Shown: piece by piece, positions 1 to 8,202 of the stretch
Layout of the letters: every line of letters begins with the position of its first letter
Numbering within the stretch: the stretch's first letter is position 1
From: DASSFG01 sp035547915
GTDB taxonomy: Bacteria; Planctomycetota; Planctomycetia; Pirellulales; JAICIG01
Length of the DNA: 64,000 nt
Direction of reading: 5' to 3'
Assembly (NCBI GenBank): GCA_035547915.1
Contig: DASZTS010000009.1
Span: 19,126 to 83,125 of the forward strand
Notes under the pieces: generated by a model
The model's database searches: none
The model's input: only the letters and a program-made list of their open reading frames with translations
What the model was told of the DNA's origin: nothing
Program-made: the position numbers and the translations under genes

Positions 1-282
1 AATCGTTTTGTCATGGCAATTCAGCATTAAGTCTAAGGCCGCCCCAGCCCATCCGGCTAGACAACGCTGGAGGTAAAAGGCTCGCGTTCGGCGGCCGGCT
101 TCATGGCCCTTCACTTTACGGTTGAAAAAATCGCTTGAATTTCTCGCGCAGTCTGACAGTCTGCGGTTGCTTTTAGCAACCTATGGCTTTACCGACCGAC
201 CCTTCAACCCTCTTGCCAGGGCAAGAAGATGACCTTATCCCTGAGGGCAAGGCGCCGGTCGCCGTTATTGAGGAGGAAGAAG
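1..282. other. Region upstream of the first gene
   Basis: I see no convincing gene before 283. A reading frame open from ATG 183 runs into the large helicase gene, but between 283 and 603 its translation is rich in Arg, Gly, Pro and Ala, as expected of a shadow frame. An AGGAGG at 271-276 belongs to the gene starting at 283. Confidence 0.4.
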
Positions 283-603
283 ATGCCAGCCTACAAGACG
301 ATCGTTCTCGAACTGCTGTGGGATCGCCCCGCCCTGCACGAACAGCTACGCGCCAGCGGGACGCTGCAAGCCAGCATGGAGCAACTGGCGGTGGCCTTTC
401 GGGCCTGCCATCTCGACCGGATGAAGGAACTGGCCGAGAGCCGGCCGGGGAGCGACCCAGTACAGCTTTCGAGCGAAGCGATGGAGCTGGCACTGACGGA
501 ACTTCAGGACATTTTGCCCAGCGAATTGGAGAGCGAGGATACCGAAGTCTTCTCGCTCCATCAGGCCATGACGTTCCTCCATCGACACATGCCGGCCGAG
601 TAG
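283..603 (+). CDS. Small acidic hypothetical protein nested in the 5' frame of the helicase ORF
   Basis: The product is 106 residues with ordinary amphipathic composition and an acidic C-terminus; I do not recognise the family. The start at ATG 283 is chosen because a strong AGGAGG lies 6 bases upstream; the frame is also open to 229 but without a ribosome site. The gene overlaps, in another frame, the open region that continues into the helicase gene, and one of the two readings is probably not translated. The nested one looks more protein-like. It stops at 603, about 275 bases before the best helicase start, so the two may form an operon. Confidence 0.55.
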   Translation: MPAYKTIVLELLWDRPALHEQLRASGTLQASMEQLAVAFRACHLDRMKELAESRPGSDPVQLSSEAMELALTELQDILPSELESEDTEVFSLHQAMTFLHRHMPAE

Positions 604-878
604 CCCGCCGGCAATCGCGGATCGACTTTGACACTCCGGCCGAGCCGGTCTCTCCCCTACTCGCTTCGGCTCCGCCCTCTCCCGTGGCCCCGCCGGTGGC
701 CAACTCTGGCGGCACCGTAAATCAGCCGCCGGACCCGGCAAGCGGAAAACCGGCTCCCCCTGAAAGTTCCCCCCAATTTTCCGCTGGCCTGGCCGCTTCG
801 CTTCCGGCTCTTGCTGATTCTTCCTCTCGCCGCCAGGCCCCCGAGGCGGGGCTGCCATCAAACGAGGGAGAAAAGACT

Positions 879-3800
879 ATGGAGAGCAGCATCGCTAGCG
901 GCGACAAGACCAAGGCCCGCGACATTATCGCCGCCATCCGCACCCTTACTCGCATCGAGCAGGAAGGGCGACGGGCGACGCAGGAGGAACGCAAGATATT
1001 GTCGCGCTTTGGCGGGTTCGGCGCGGTCGCACGCGGGCTTTTTCCCAACCCGGCCACCGGCCGCTATAAGGACCACGGCTGGCAAGTGCTGGGTGACGAG
1101 CTGAAGTCGCTGCTTACAAGCGAGCAGTACGCCAGCGCCAGGCGAACGACCTTTAACGCGTTTTACACTTCGCCTGTCGTCATGCATGCGATGCATGATG
1201 CACTGCTCTGGCTTGGCATTCCTGCCAATGCCACCGTGCTGGAACCCGGATGCGGCATCGGCAACTTCATGTCGCAGGCCCCTGCCGGCATGAAGTTCAT
1301 CGGCGTTGAGCTTGACGGAATCTCCGGACGCATCGCCAGGACCATTCATCCCGACGCCGACATCCGCATCGAGAATTTCGCTGACACCAGGCTGCCAGAG
1401 AATCGCATCGACGCCGTGATCGGCAACGTGCCCTTCGCTGACGTGAAGCTCGACTATCACGGCAAGAAGCTTCCGCTGCACGATTTCTTCTTCGCCAAGT
1501 CGCTGGATAACCTGAAGCCCGGCGGCATCATGGCCCTGGTGACCAGCCACTTTACGCTGGACAGGGTAAACGACGAGCTGCGCCAGTACCTTGGATCAAA
1601 AGCCGACTTCTTGGGCGCGATCCGCCTGCCCTCGGATGCCTTCCGCCGCCAAGGCACACAGGTCGTAACCGACATCGTGTTTCTCCGCAAGCGATTGACC
1701 GGCGAACCCGCGCGCCACGAGGAAGCGGAGTGGCACCGTTCGACTCCCATCGAGATCGACGGCGAGGAAATCAGCATCAATCGCTACTTCCAGCGCCACC
1801 CCGAGATGGTGCTCGGGACGTTCAGCCGCAAGAACCGGCTCTATGACGACGGCTACAGCTTGGCCTCAAATGGTGACTTGGCGTCGCAGCTACGCGAGGC
1901 GGTTTCCCGCCTGCCGCAAAATATCGCCAGCGTCACGCCATCGGCTGCGCAAGAATCGCAGTCCCCCGCTTCCACGTTCGTTCCGCCGCCAGCGCTGAGT
2001 CACGTTACCGAGGGGAGTTTTTTCGTCGGCGAAAACCGCGTCATCCACCAGATGGAAGACGGCGAGGCAAGGCCCGTGACCTACGGCGGCACGCTGCTTA
2101 AGGCCGACGGTACCACGATGGGCAAGCGCATGGCGGCATTGATTGGCCTGCGCGATCATGCCCGCCGCGTGCTGCAATCGCAGAACGAGGGCTGGCCGGA
2201 ACCGGAGCGCCAGCGTGCCAGGCAAAACCTGAATGTTTATTACGACCTGTTTACCTACACATATGGGCCGATCAACAAGACGACGTTTTCAAAGAACCGC
2301 GATGGCACGCTGATCCGCCGCATGCCTAATCTCGCGAAATTCCGCGAAGACCCCGACGCGATGCTGGTCATGTCGCTGGAAGACTATGACGAGGTGAACG
2401 GACACGCAACCAAGGCCGCCATCATGCAAAAAGACGTGGTCGGCAAGGCACCCGAGATTACGTCGGTCGGAAGCGCCGAGGAAGGGCTGCTCGTCTCGCT
2501 CAACCACCGCGGTGTGGTCGACATTCCTTATATCTGCCAGCTCTATGGCCGGCCCGAGGAGCGCGTTATCGACGAGCTGGGCGACCTTATCTACCGCGAC
2601 CCGGTGTCGGGTGATTGGGGGACGGCCGACGTCTACCTGTCGGGAAACGTCCGGGCCAAACTGAAGGCGGCACGGGAGGCCGGCCCCGCCTATCTCCGCA
2701 ATGTCGAGGCGCTCGAAACGGTGCAGCCCGAAGACGTGCTGCCCGGTGACATCGACGCCAATCTCGGCGCGCCGTGGATTCCGGTAAGTGACATCCAGCA
2801 GTTTGCCCGCGAACTGTTCCGTGTAGGCCCCAAGTCGATCAAGATCGCGCACATCGAGAAAGACGCGCTGTGGAGCGTCGATGCCGACCACAAAGCTCAG
2901 GCATCCGTCGCCGCCACTTCTGAATACGGCACATCGCGGGCATTGGGCACGTGGCTTTTCGAGCAAGCGCTGAACTTAAAGACGCCGATCATCTACGACA
3001 CGATCATGGAAGACAACAAGGAAAAGAAGGTCGTAAACCAAGAAGCGACCTTAGCAGCCCGCGACAAGCTGCGGCAAATTAAGGAGAAGTTTCGGTCGTG
3101 GGTGTTTTCCGATCCTGACCGCACCGAACGATTGGTCCGCCTCTATAACGACCTTTACAACAATTTGCGGCCCAGGCAGTTCGACGGCTCGCACCTTTCC
3201 TTCCCCGGCATGAACAAGACAATCGCCCTTCGCCCGCACCAGGAAGACGCGGTATGGCGTGGTATGAGCAGCGGCAACACGCTGCTTGGCCATGTCGTCG
3301 GCGCCGGCAAGACATTCACGATGGCGGCCACCGGTATAAAGATGAAGCAGGCCGGCCTCATCAAGAAACCGATGTATGTGGTGCCCAACCACATGCTGGA
3401 GCAGTTCGCCCGCGAGTTCATGCAGCTCTACCCGACCGCCAAGCTGCTGGTGGCAACCAAAGACGACCTGGCCCGCGAGCGCCGCAAGCGGCTGACCGCC
3501 AAGATCGCCTCCGGCGACTGGGACGGCATCATCGTCACTCACTCGTCGTTTGAGCGGATCGGCATGGCGCGCGGCTACCAGGCCGAGTTTTTGCGCGAAC
3601 AGATTGGCGAGTATGAGCGGCTGCTTTGCGAGCACGCGGCAAGCAGCCAGGAGGGCCGTGCCGCCCGCAACATGATAAAGACCATCGAGAAGCAGAAAGT
3701 TGCCCGCGAGGAGAAGCTGAAAGATTTGCTCGCCGGTGACAAGAAGGATGACGGCCTCGTCTTCGACGAGCTGGGCGTCGACCATTTGTTCATCGACGAA

Positions 3801-5981
3801 AGCCATTACTTCAAGAACCTGGAGACGCCGACCAAGATGGAGCGTGTCGCCGGCATCCAGACCGGCGGCTCTGAGCGCGCCTTCGACCTTTACATGAAGG
3901 CCCAGTACCTGCACCGGCAGCATCCCGGCCACGGCGTCACCTTCGCCACTGGTACGCCGATTTCCAACACGATGGTCGAAATGTATAACGTCCAGCGCTT
4001 TCTCGACCCGGATGGACTCAAAACCCGCGGCATGGAGCATTTCGACGCGTGGGCCGCCAACTTTGGCGAAGTGGTCGACACGATGGAAATCGCACCCGAC
4101 GGCGCGAGCCTCCGGCCGCGTACCCGCTTCGCCAAATTCATCAACATGCCGGAGCTTCAGCAGATGTTCCGCTCCTTCGCCGACGTGCCGGCTCCCGAAT
4201 CGCTGAACCTGCCACGGCCCAGACTCGAAACCGGCAAGCCGATAACGATCGCCTGCCCGATGTCGGACGAGCAAGCAAGGCTTCAGGCCGAGCTGGTCCG
4301 CCGCTACGAGCGCATCCGCGACGGAGGTGTCGACCCGAGAGACGACAATGCCCTGGCCATCACGACCGACGGCCGCAAGCTGGCCTTGGATGCCAGGCTG
4401 CTCTCAAGCGACGCCGGCAACTTCGCCGGCTCGAAGCTAAATGTCGCCGTCGAGAAAATCGTCTCGATTTGGAAGCGAACCACCCCAACTCGCGGCACGC
4501 AGCTTGTCTTTTGCGATATGGGCGTGCATCCGACCAAATGGGGCTACTCGGCCTATGACGACCTCGTAGGCAAGCTCGTGGCAAGCGGCATCCCGCGCGA
4601 GCAGATCGCCGCCATCGGCGATGCCGACTCTGATGCCAAGAAACAGGCGCTCTTTGACAAGGTCCGTTCAGGGGCCGTCCGCGTGCTGGTCGGCAGCACG
4701 TCGAAAATGGGGACCGGCACCAACGTGCAGAAGCGTTTGGCGGCGCTTCACCATTTAGACGCACCCTGGAAGCCGGCCGAGGTCGAGCAACGCGAAGGCC
4801 GCATCTTGCGACAAGGAAACCAGAACGAGGAAGTTGCGATCTACCGTTACGTCACGGAAGGATCGTTCGATGCCTATATGTGGCAAGCCTTAGAGACCAA
4901 GGCCCGCTTTATCGCCCAGGTGATGAGCGGCACCACCGGCGTCCGCCGCGCCGAAGACATTGGCAGCCAGGAGCTTTCTTACGCCGAGGTAAAGGCCATC
5001 GCGTCGGGCAACCCGGCCATCCTCACGCTTGCCCAGGCCGACGGTGAATTCCAGCGCCTCGCCATCCTTCGCCGCAATCATGCGGACGAACAGTTCGTCG
5101 CGCGACGCAAGCGTAAGGAACTGCCCGACACCATCGCCGGCTTGAAGAAACGCATCGAAAGCATCGAGCAAGACATGGCGACGATCGCAAAATCCGACGA
5201 CCGCATCACCATCGGTGAACACGGCTACGGACACGACGCCGCGCTCAACGTGCTGGCCAGCCGTCTGCGAAACCTGCCGGAGTTTGTGACGGCGCCGCGC
5301 CGCGTCGAGCTTGGCGTCTGCCGCGGGCTTCACTTCGGGCTCACACTTCGGCCGCAATCCGGCCCTGAGCTGTTCCTCGAAGGTGCGACGGTTTGCCGCG
5401 AGTCGATGGCACGCGACCATCACGGGCCGCGTGCCATCATGAATGCCATTGAGCGGCTCATCGGCAGCTTCGAGAAACGGCTAGCCGACACCAAAGATGA
5501 TTTGTCGCTGGCCGAGAACCAGTACCGCGATTACGAATCCCGCATTGGGGTAGTATTCGCGCATGAGGAGTATTTCAGTCAACTGACTGAGCTACGGAAT
5601 CGTCTCAAAGGGGTACTTTCCGGTGCACAGCAGAACGAAGGCGACGAACCGTTGCCGAAATCCCACGAACTGGCCGAGCAAATCAAATCATTGAAAGCAG
5701 CCAACACCATCGAGGCACCGGCGCAACGTTCGGAGTCCCGAACGCTCGCCGCCGTCGAGCCGGTCACTACCCGCATCCGCCGGCGGATGCCGAAACTGCC
5801 CGAATCGGAGCCGGTGGCCGAGGAGGCGCCATCCGAGGCCGCTCTTGCCGAAACTACGCCGCCAGCAATACCGCCTGCTGCCCAGCCCGAGCCTGCCCGG
5901 CCGGTCTTCACGACACCGCAATACCGCGATTTCGTCCGCCGTCCAAAAAAGCACGATGCAAGGCAACTAAGCATGTTTTGA
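879..5981 (+). CDS. Giant N6-adenine methylase / SNF2-type helicase fusion of plasmid backbone
   Basis: This 1700-residue protein joins an adenine-methylase-like domain to a superfamily 2 helicase, a layout known from large plasmid and phage proteins thought to protect or process transferred DNA. Visible motifs, with rough residue numbers, are SAM motif LEPGCGIGNF (~120), GNVPF in the NPPY position (~180, so catalysis is doubtful), Walker A GAGKT (~804), DESH (~970), GTPISNT (~1025) and motif VI QREGRILRQG (~1303). A charged, coiled-coil-like tail follows. The last residues, RQLSMF, resemble the bacterial sliding-clamp-binding motif QL(S/D)LF. ATG 879 is preceded by GAGGGAG; the frame is open back to 183, so a Pro-rich N-terminal extension of up to 232 residues is possible. 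The AbiE toxin-antitoxin genes follow directly. Confidence 0.85.
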   Translation: MESSIASGDKTKARDIIAAIRTLTRIEQEGRRATQEERKILSRFGGFGAVARGLFPNPATGRYKDHGWQVLGDELKSLLTSEQYASARRTTFNAFYTSPVVMHAMHDALLWLGIPANATVLEPGCGIGNFMSQAPAGMKFIGVELDGISGRIARTIHPDADIRIENFADTRLPENRIDAVIGNVPFADVKLDYHGKKLPLHDFFFAKSLDNLKPGGIMALVTSHFTLDRVNDELRQYLGSKADFLGAIRLPSDAFRRQGTQVVTDIVFLRKRLTGEPARHEEAEWHRSTPIEIDGEEISINRYFQRHPEMVLGTFSRKNRLYDDGYSLASNGDLASQLREAVSRLPQNIASVTPSAAQESQSPASTFVPPPALSHVTEGSFFVGENRVIHQMEDGEARPVTYGGTLLKADGTTMGKRMAALIGLRDHARRVLQSQNEGWPEPERQRARQNLNVYYDLFTYTYGPINKTTFSKNRDGTLIRRMPNLAKFREDPDAMLVMSLEDYDEVNGHATKAAIMQKDVVGKAPEITSVGSAEEGLLVSLNHRGVVDIPYICQLYGRPEERVIDELGDLIYRDPVSGDWGTADVYLSGNVRAKLKAAREAGPAYLRNVEALETVQPEDVLPGDIDANLGAPWIPVSDIQQFARELFRVGPKSIKIAHIEKDALWSVDADHKAQASVAATSEYGTSRALGTWLFEQALNLKTPIIYDTIMEDNKEKKVVNQEATLAARDKLRQIKEKFRSWVFSDPDRTERLVRLYNDLYNNLRPRQFDGSHLSFPGMNKTIALRPHQEDAVWRGMSSGNTLLGHVVGAGKTFTMAATGIKMKQAGLIKKPMYVVPNHMLEQFAREFMQLYPTAKLLVATKDDLARERRKRLTAKIASGDWDGIIVTHSSFERIGMARGYQAEFLREQIGEYERLLCEHAASSQEGRAARNMIKTIEKQKVAREEKLKDLLAGDKKDDGLVFDELGVDHLFIDESHYFKNLETPTKMERVAGIQTGGSERAFDLYMKAQYLHRQHPGHGVTFATGTPISNTMVEMYNVQRFLDPDGLKTRGMEHFDAWAANFGEVVDTMEIAPDGASLRPRTRFAKFINMPELQQMFRSFADVPAPESLNLPRPRLETGKPITIACPMSDEQARLQAELVRRYERIRDGGVDPRDDNALAITTDGRKLALDARLLSSDAGNFAGSKLNVAVEKIVSIWKRTTPTRGTQLVFCDMGVHPTKWGYSAYDDLVGKLVASGIPREQIAAIGDADSDAKKQALFDKVRSGAVRVLVGSTSKMGTGTNVQKRLAALHHLDAPWKPAEVEQREGRILRQGNQNEEVAIYRYVTEGSFDAYMWQALETKARFIAQVMSGTTGVRRAEDIGSQELSYAEVKAIASGNPAILTLAQADGEFQRLAILRRNHADEQFVARRKRKELPDTIAGLKKRIESIEQDMATIAKSDDRITIGEHGYGHDAALNVLASRLRNLPEFVTAPRRVELGVCRGLHFGLTLRPQSGPELFLEGATVCRESMARDHHGPRAIMNAIERLIGSFEKRLADTKDDLSLAENQYRDYESRIGVVFAHEEYFSQLTELRNRLKGVLSGAQQNEGDEPLPKSHELAEQIKSLKAANTIEAPAQRSESRTLAAVEPVTTRIRRRMPKLPESEPVAEEAPSEAALAETTPPAIPPAAQPEPARPVFTTPQYRDFVRRPKKHDARQLSMF

Positions 5982-6141
5982 CGGCTAGCACGCCAAAACG
6001 GCGTATTGGCGTCTTGTGGCACCAAATAGAATCTTAACATCTTGATATAACGGCGTTTATGCTTCGTGTCGACGAGTTGGCCTTGCCCAATCCATATTTG
6101 AAATCCATTGCTTTTTGTCGAGTTTCACGTATAAGTTGGGA

Positions 6142-6960
6142 ATGGCCAATCTTCAGGACTATCTCGAATCGCAGCTTGTCAAAGGGCGGGCGTATTTTTC
6201 CAAATCGGCCGCCTTGGCCGAATTGCCGCTAGCGCCGCAAGCCTTTCAAGCCGCGGCGGCGCGCCTTATCAAGAAGGGCCGGCTGGCATGTCCCAGGAGG
6301 GGATTCTATCTGATTCTTCGACCCGAGGACCGCCTGCTCGGCGCACCCGAGCCGGCGCGATGGATTGATCCATTGATGATGCATCTGCGACTCGATTACC
6401 GCATTTCTTTGCTGCGGGCCGCCGCCTTCCACGGATCGGCCCACCAGGCAGCGATGGTGTTTCAGGTGATCACGCCGAGGCAGCTTGCAAAGATCGCCAT
6501 AGGGCGCCAGCAGGTCGAGTTTCTCTACCAGGCTCCCGCCAACTTTGCCCAAGCCAACCAGCCGCAGTGGCTGTCGCAACTGAAAACGGAAGCCGGCTTC
6601 GCCAAGGTGGCCGGCGTCGAACTGACCCTGCTCGACATATGCCGCTACTTTCATCATGCCGCCGGCATCAGCGGCGCAGCGCAGGCGGTTCATGATCTCG
6701 GAAAGCAAGCCGATTCCCGCACGCTCGCCGAGGCGGCCGCCGCCTTCGAGAACTCCGCCGTAAGAAGGCTGGGCTATCTACTCGAACGCTTTGGCCATGA
6801 CCGCCAAGCCAATGCACTCCGCAACGTTGCCGAGAGAGCAAAGTCGTTCAGTGACCTTGATCCATCCGTCAAGCCGATCGCCGCGGCCCTGCGCACGAAT
6901 GCAGAAAAAAATCAGCAATGGAAGCTCGTGATCAACGTGCCAGTGGAGATTGACGCGTGA
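6142..6960 (+). CDS. abiEi: AbiEi-family type IV antitoxin
   Basis: About 272 residues. It has an N-terminal winged-helix-like region followed by the AbiEi antitoxin core (APEPARWIDPLMMHL... stretch and the YRISLLRAAAFHGSA segment typical of this family). In this family the antitoxin represses its own promoter and counteracts the AbiEii nucleotidyltransferase without direct protein binding. I chose ATG 6142; a TTG at 6115 would add nine residues. Its stop overlaps the GTG start of the toxin, which indicates translational coupling. It lies 160 bases behind the helicase gene. Confidence 0.85.
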   Translation: MANLQDYLESQLVKGRAYFSKSAALAELPLAPQAFQAAAARLIKKGRLACPRRGFYLILRPEDRLLGAPEPARWIDPLMMHLRLDYRISLLRAAAFHGSAHQAAMVFQVITPRQLAKIAIGRQQVEFLYQAPANFAQANQPQWLSQLKTEAGFAKVAGVELTLLDICRYFHHAAGISGAAQAVHDLGKQADSRTLAEAAAAFENSAVRRLGYLLERFGHDRQANALRNVAERAKSFSDLDPSVKPIAAALRTNAEKNQQWKLVINVPVEIDA

Positions 6961-7823
6961 TCCCCAACGCATTTCTGCAGGAGTGGACCGCCCATGCGCC
7001 GTGGCCTGACCCAAGGCAGATAGAGCAGGATCTCATCATCTGCCGTGCGCTGTGCGACCTGTTCAGCAGCAGGGCATTGCAGGGCAAGATCGCGTTTCGT
7101 GGCGGCACAGCGATTCACAAGCTGCTGTTTAAAAAGCCGCTTCGCTATTCCGAAGACATCGACCTCGTTCAGACGCAAGCCGAGCCGATCGGCGCGACCA
7201 TTGACGGTGTGCGCGACGCGCTGTCCTGGCTGGGAAAACCGCAGCGGGAACACGTACCGCACGGCTGGCACCTGGTATTCCGGTTCGATCCCGAGGCGGG
7301 AGGCGGCAGCTCGCTTAAGCTGAAGATTGAGATCAACACCCGTGAGCATGAAAACCACATCGGGCTTAAGACCTACCCATTCGAGATGGACAGCGGCTGG
7401 CATCGTGCCAAAGTGGAGATCGCTTCCTTTGCGCCGGAAGAAATCTTCGGCACCAAGCTGCGAGCGTTGCTTCAACGCCACAAAAACCGCGACCTCTTCG
7501 ATCTTAATCAAGGCTTGCTCCAACTCGCCCTTGACCGTGACAGTGTGATCGCGTGCTTCCGGCATTATCTGGCCCTGGAGGGCCATCCCATCACAAGGGC
7601 AAATGCCGAAGAGCGAATGTTGGGCAAGCTCAATCAAAGTCTTACCGACGATATTGCTCCCTTGCTTCCCGCCCATGTGACGTTTTCCGGCGAGGATGCC
7701 ATCACGGCTTTCGGCAAAGTGTGGCGAGAGCTGATCGCCCGCATACCCGGCGATCCCTGGAAATCGTCGCAAGCGGTGATCGAAGAGATTCGCCGAGACA
7801 AGATTCCCGGCCTTATTGTCTGA
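6957..7823 (+). CDS. abiEii: AbiEii/AbiGii nucleotidyltransferase toxin
   Basis: This 288-residue protein carries the nucleotidyltransferase signature: GGTAIHKLL near residue 46 and the SEDIDLV acidic motif near residue 66, followed by the KLRALLQRHKNRDLFDL segment conserved in AbiEii. Family members transfer nucleotides to tRNA or another acceptor and arrest growth, giving phage abortive infection or plasmid stability. The GTG start overlaps the antitoxin stop by four bases. Full length for the family, with the motifs intact. Confidence 0.88.
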   Translation: MIPNAFLQEWTAHAPWPDPRQIEQDLIICRALCDLFSSRALQGKIAFRGGTAIHKLLFKKPLRYSEDIDLVQTQAEPIGATIDGVRDALSWLGKPQREHVPHGWHLVFRFDPEAGGGSSLKLKIEINTREHENHIGLKTYPFEMDSGWHRAKVEIASFAPEEIFGTKLRALLQRHKNRDLFDLNQGLLQLALDRDSVIACFRHYLALEGHPITRANAEERMLGKLNQSLTDDIAPLLPAHVTFSGEDAITAFGKVWRELIARIPGDPWKSSQAVIEEIRRDKIPGLIV

Positions 7824-7847
7824 GGACGAACGCTAAGGAGTATCACC

Positions 7848-7902
7848 ATGATGAAGCAACCGCTCCATCCCGGCATCATCAAGCAGGACTGTATCCAAGC
7901 GC
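7848..7902 (+). pseudogene. 5' stub of a HigA-type antitoxin gene
   Basis: An AAGGAG lies upstream of ATG 7848, and the first ~18 codons read MMKQPLHPGIIKQDCIQ, matching the start of HigA-type helix-turn-helix antitoxins (HPGxxLxxxF/C pattern). The reading then runs into sequence homologous, in a different frame, to the end of the helicase gene. The body of the antitoxin is missing and no HigB toxin lies beside it. Confidence 0.55.
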
Positions 7903-7941
7903 CCGAAGAAGCACAATGCAAGACAACTGAGCAAGTTCTAG
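7897..7941 (+). repeat. Second copy of the helicase gene's 3' end
   Basis: Read from 7900 the codons give RPKKHNARQLSKF then a stop, against RPKKHDARQLSMF then a stop at 5943-5981. Eleven of 13 residues match while six matching residues use a different synonymous codon, so the copy diverged while it was still coding. The AbiE pair and the HigA stub lie between the two copies. Confidence 0.8.
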
Positions 7942-8202
7942 CTTCCCGCAACTGCGTCAGGTCGCAGACTGGTATGCCTCAGAATATTGCAATGCGCGCT
8001 GCCGGGAGATAAGGTGCTATATCAGGTAGACTCGCAGCGTGCATTCGTATGCGATTGGCGGTCGTTTTACTACTTAGGTGCACGGGCCTTCTCAATCTTC
8101 GGCAAACGCAGTTCCGGCGCCCGGCAGTAACACCGCCGTTTACATAATGATGCCAAGCATTTATGTGGAGGTTTTAGGAAGGACCACTGAGAGAGGTGCT
8201 AT
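7942..8202. other. Intergenic region before the kinase gene
   Basis: No gene is evident. It presumably holds the kinase promoter, but I cannot pick -35/-10 boxes with confidence. A GAGAGG just before 8203 is the likely ribosome site. Confidence 0.3.
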
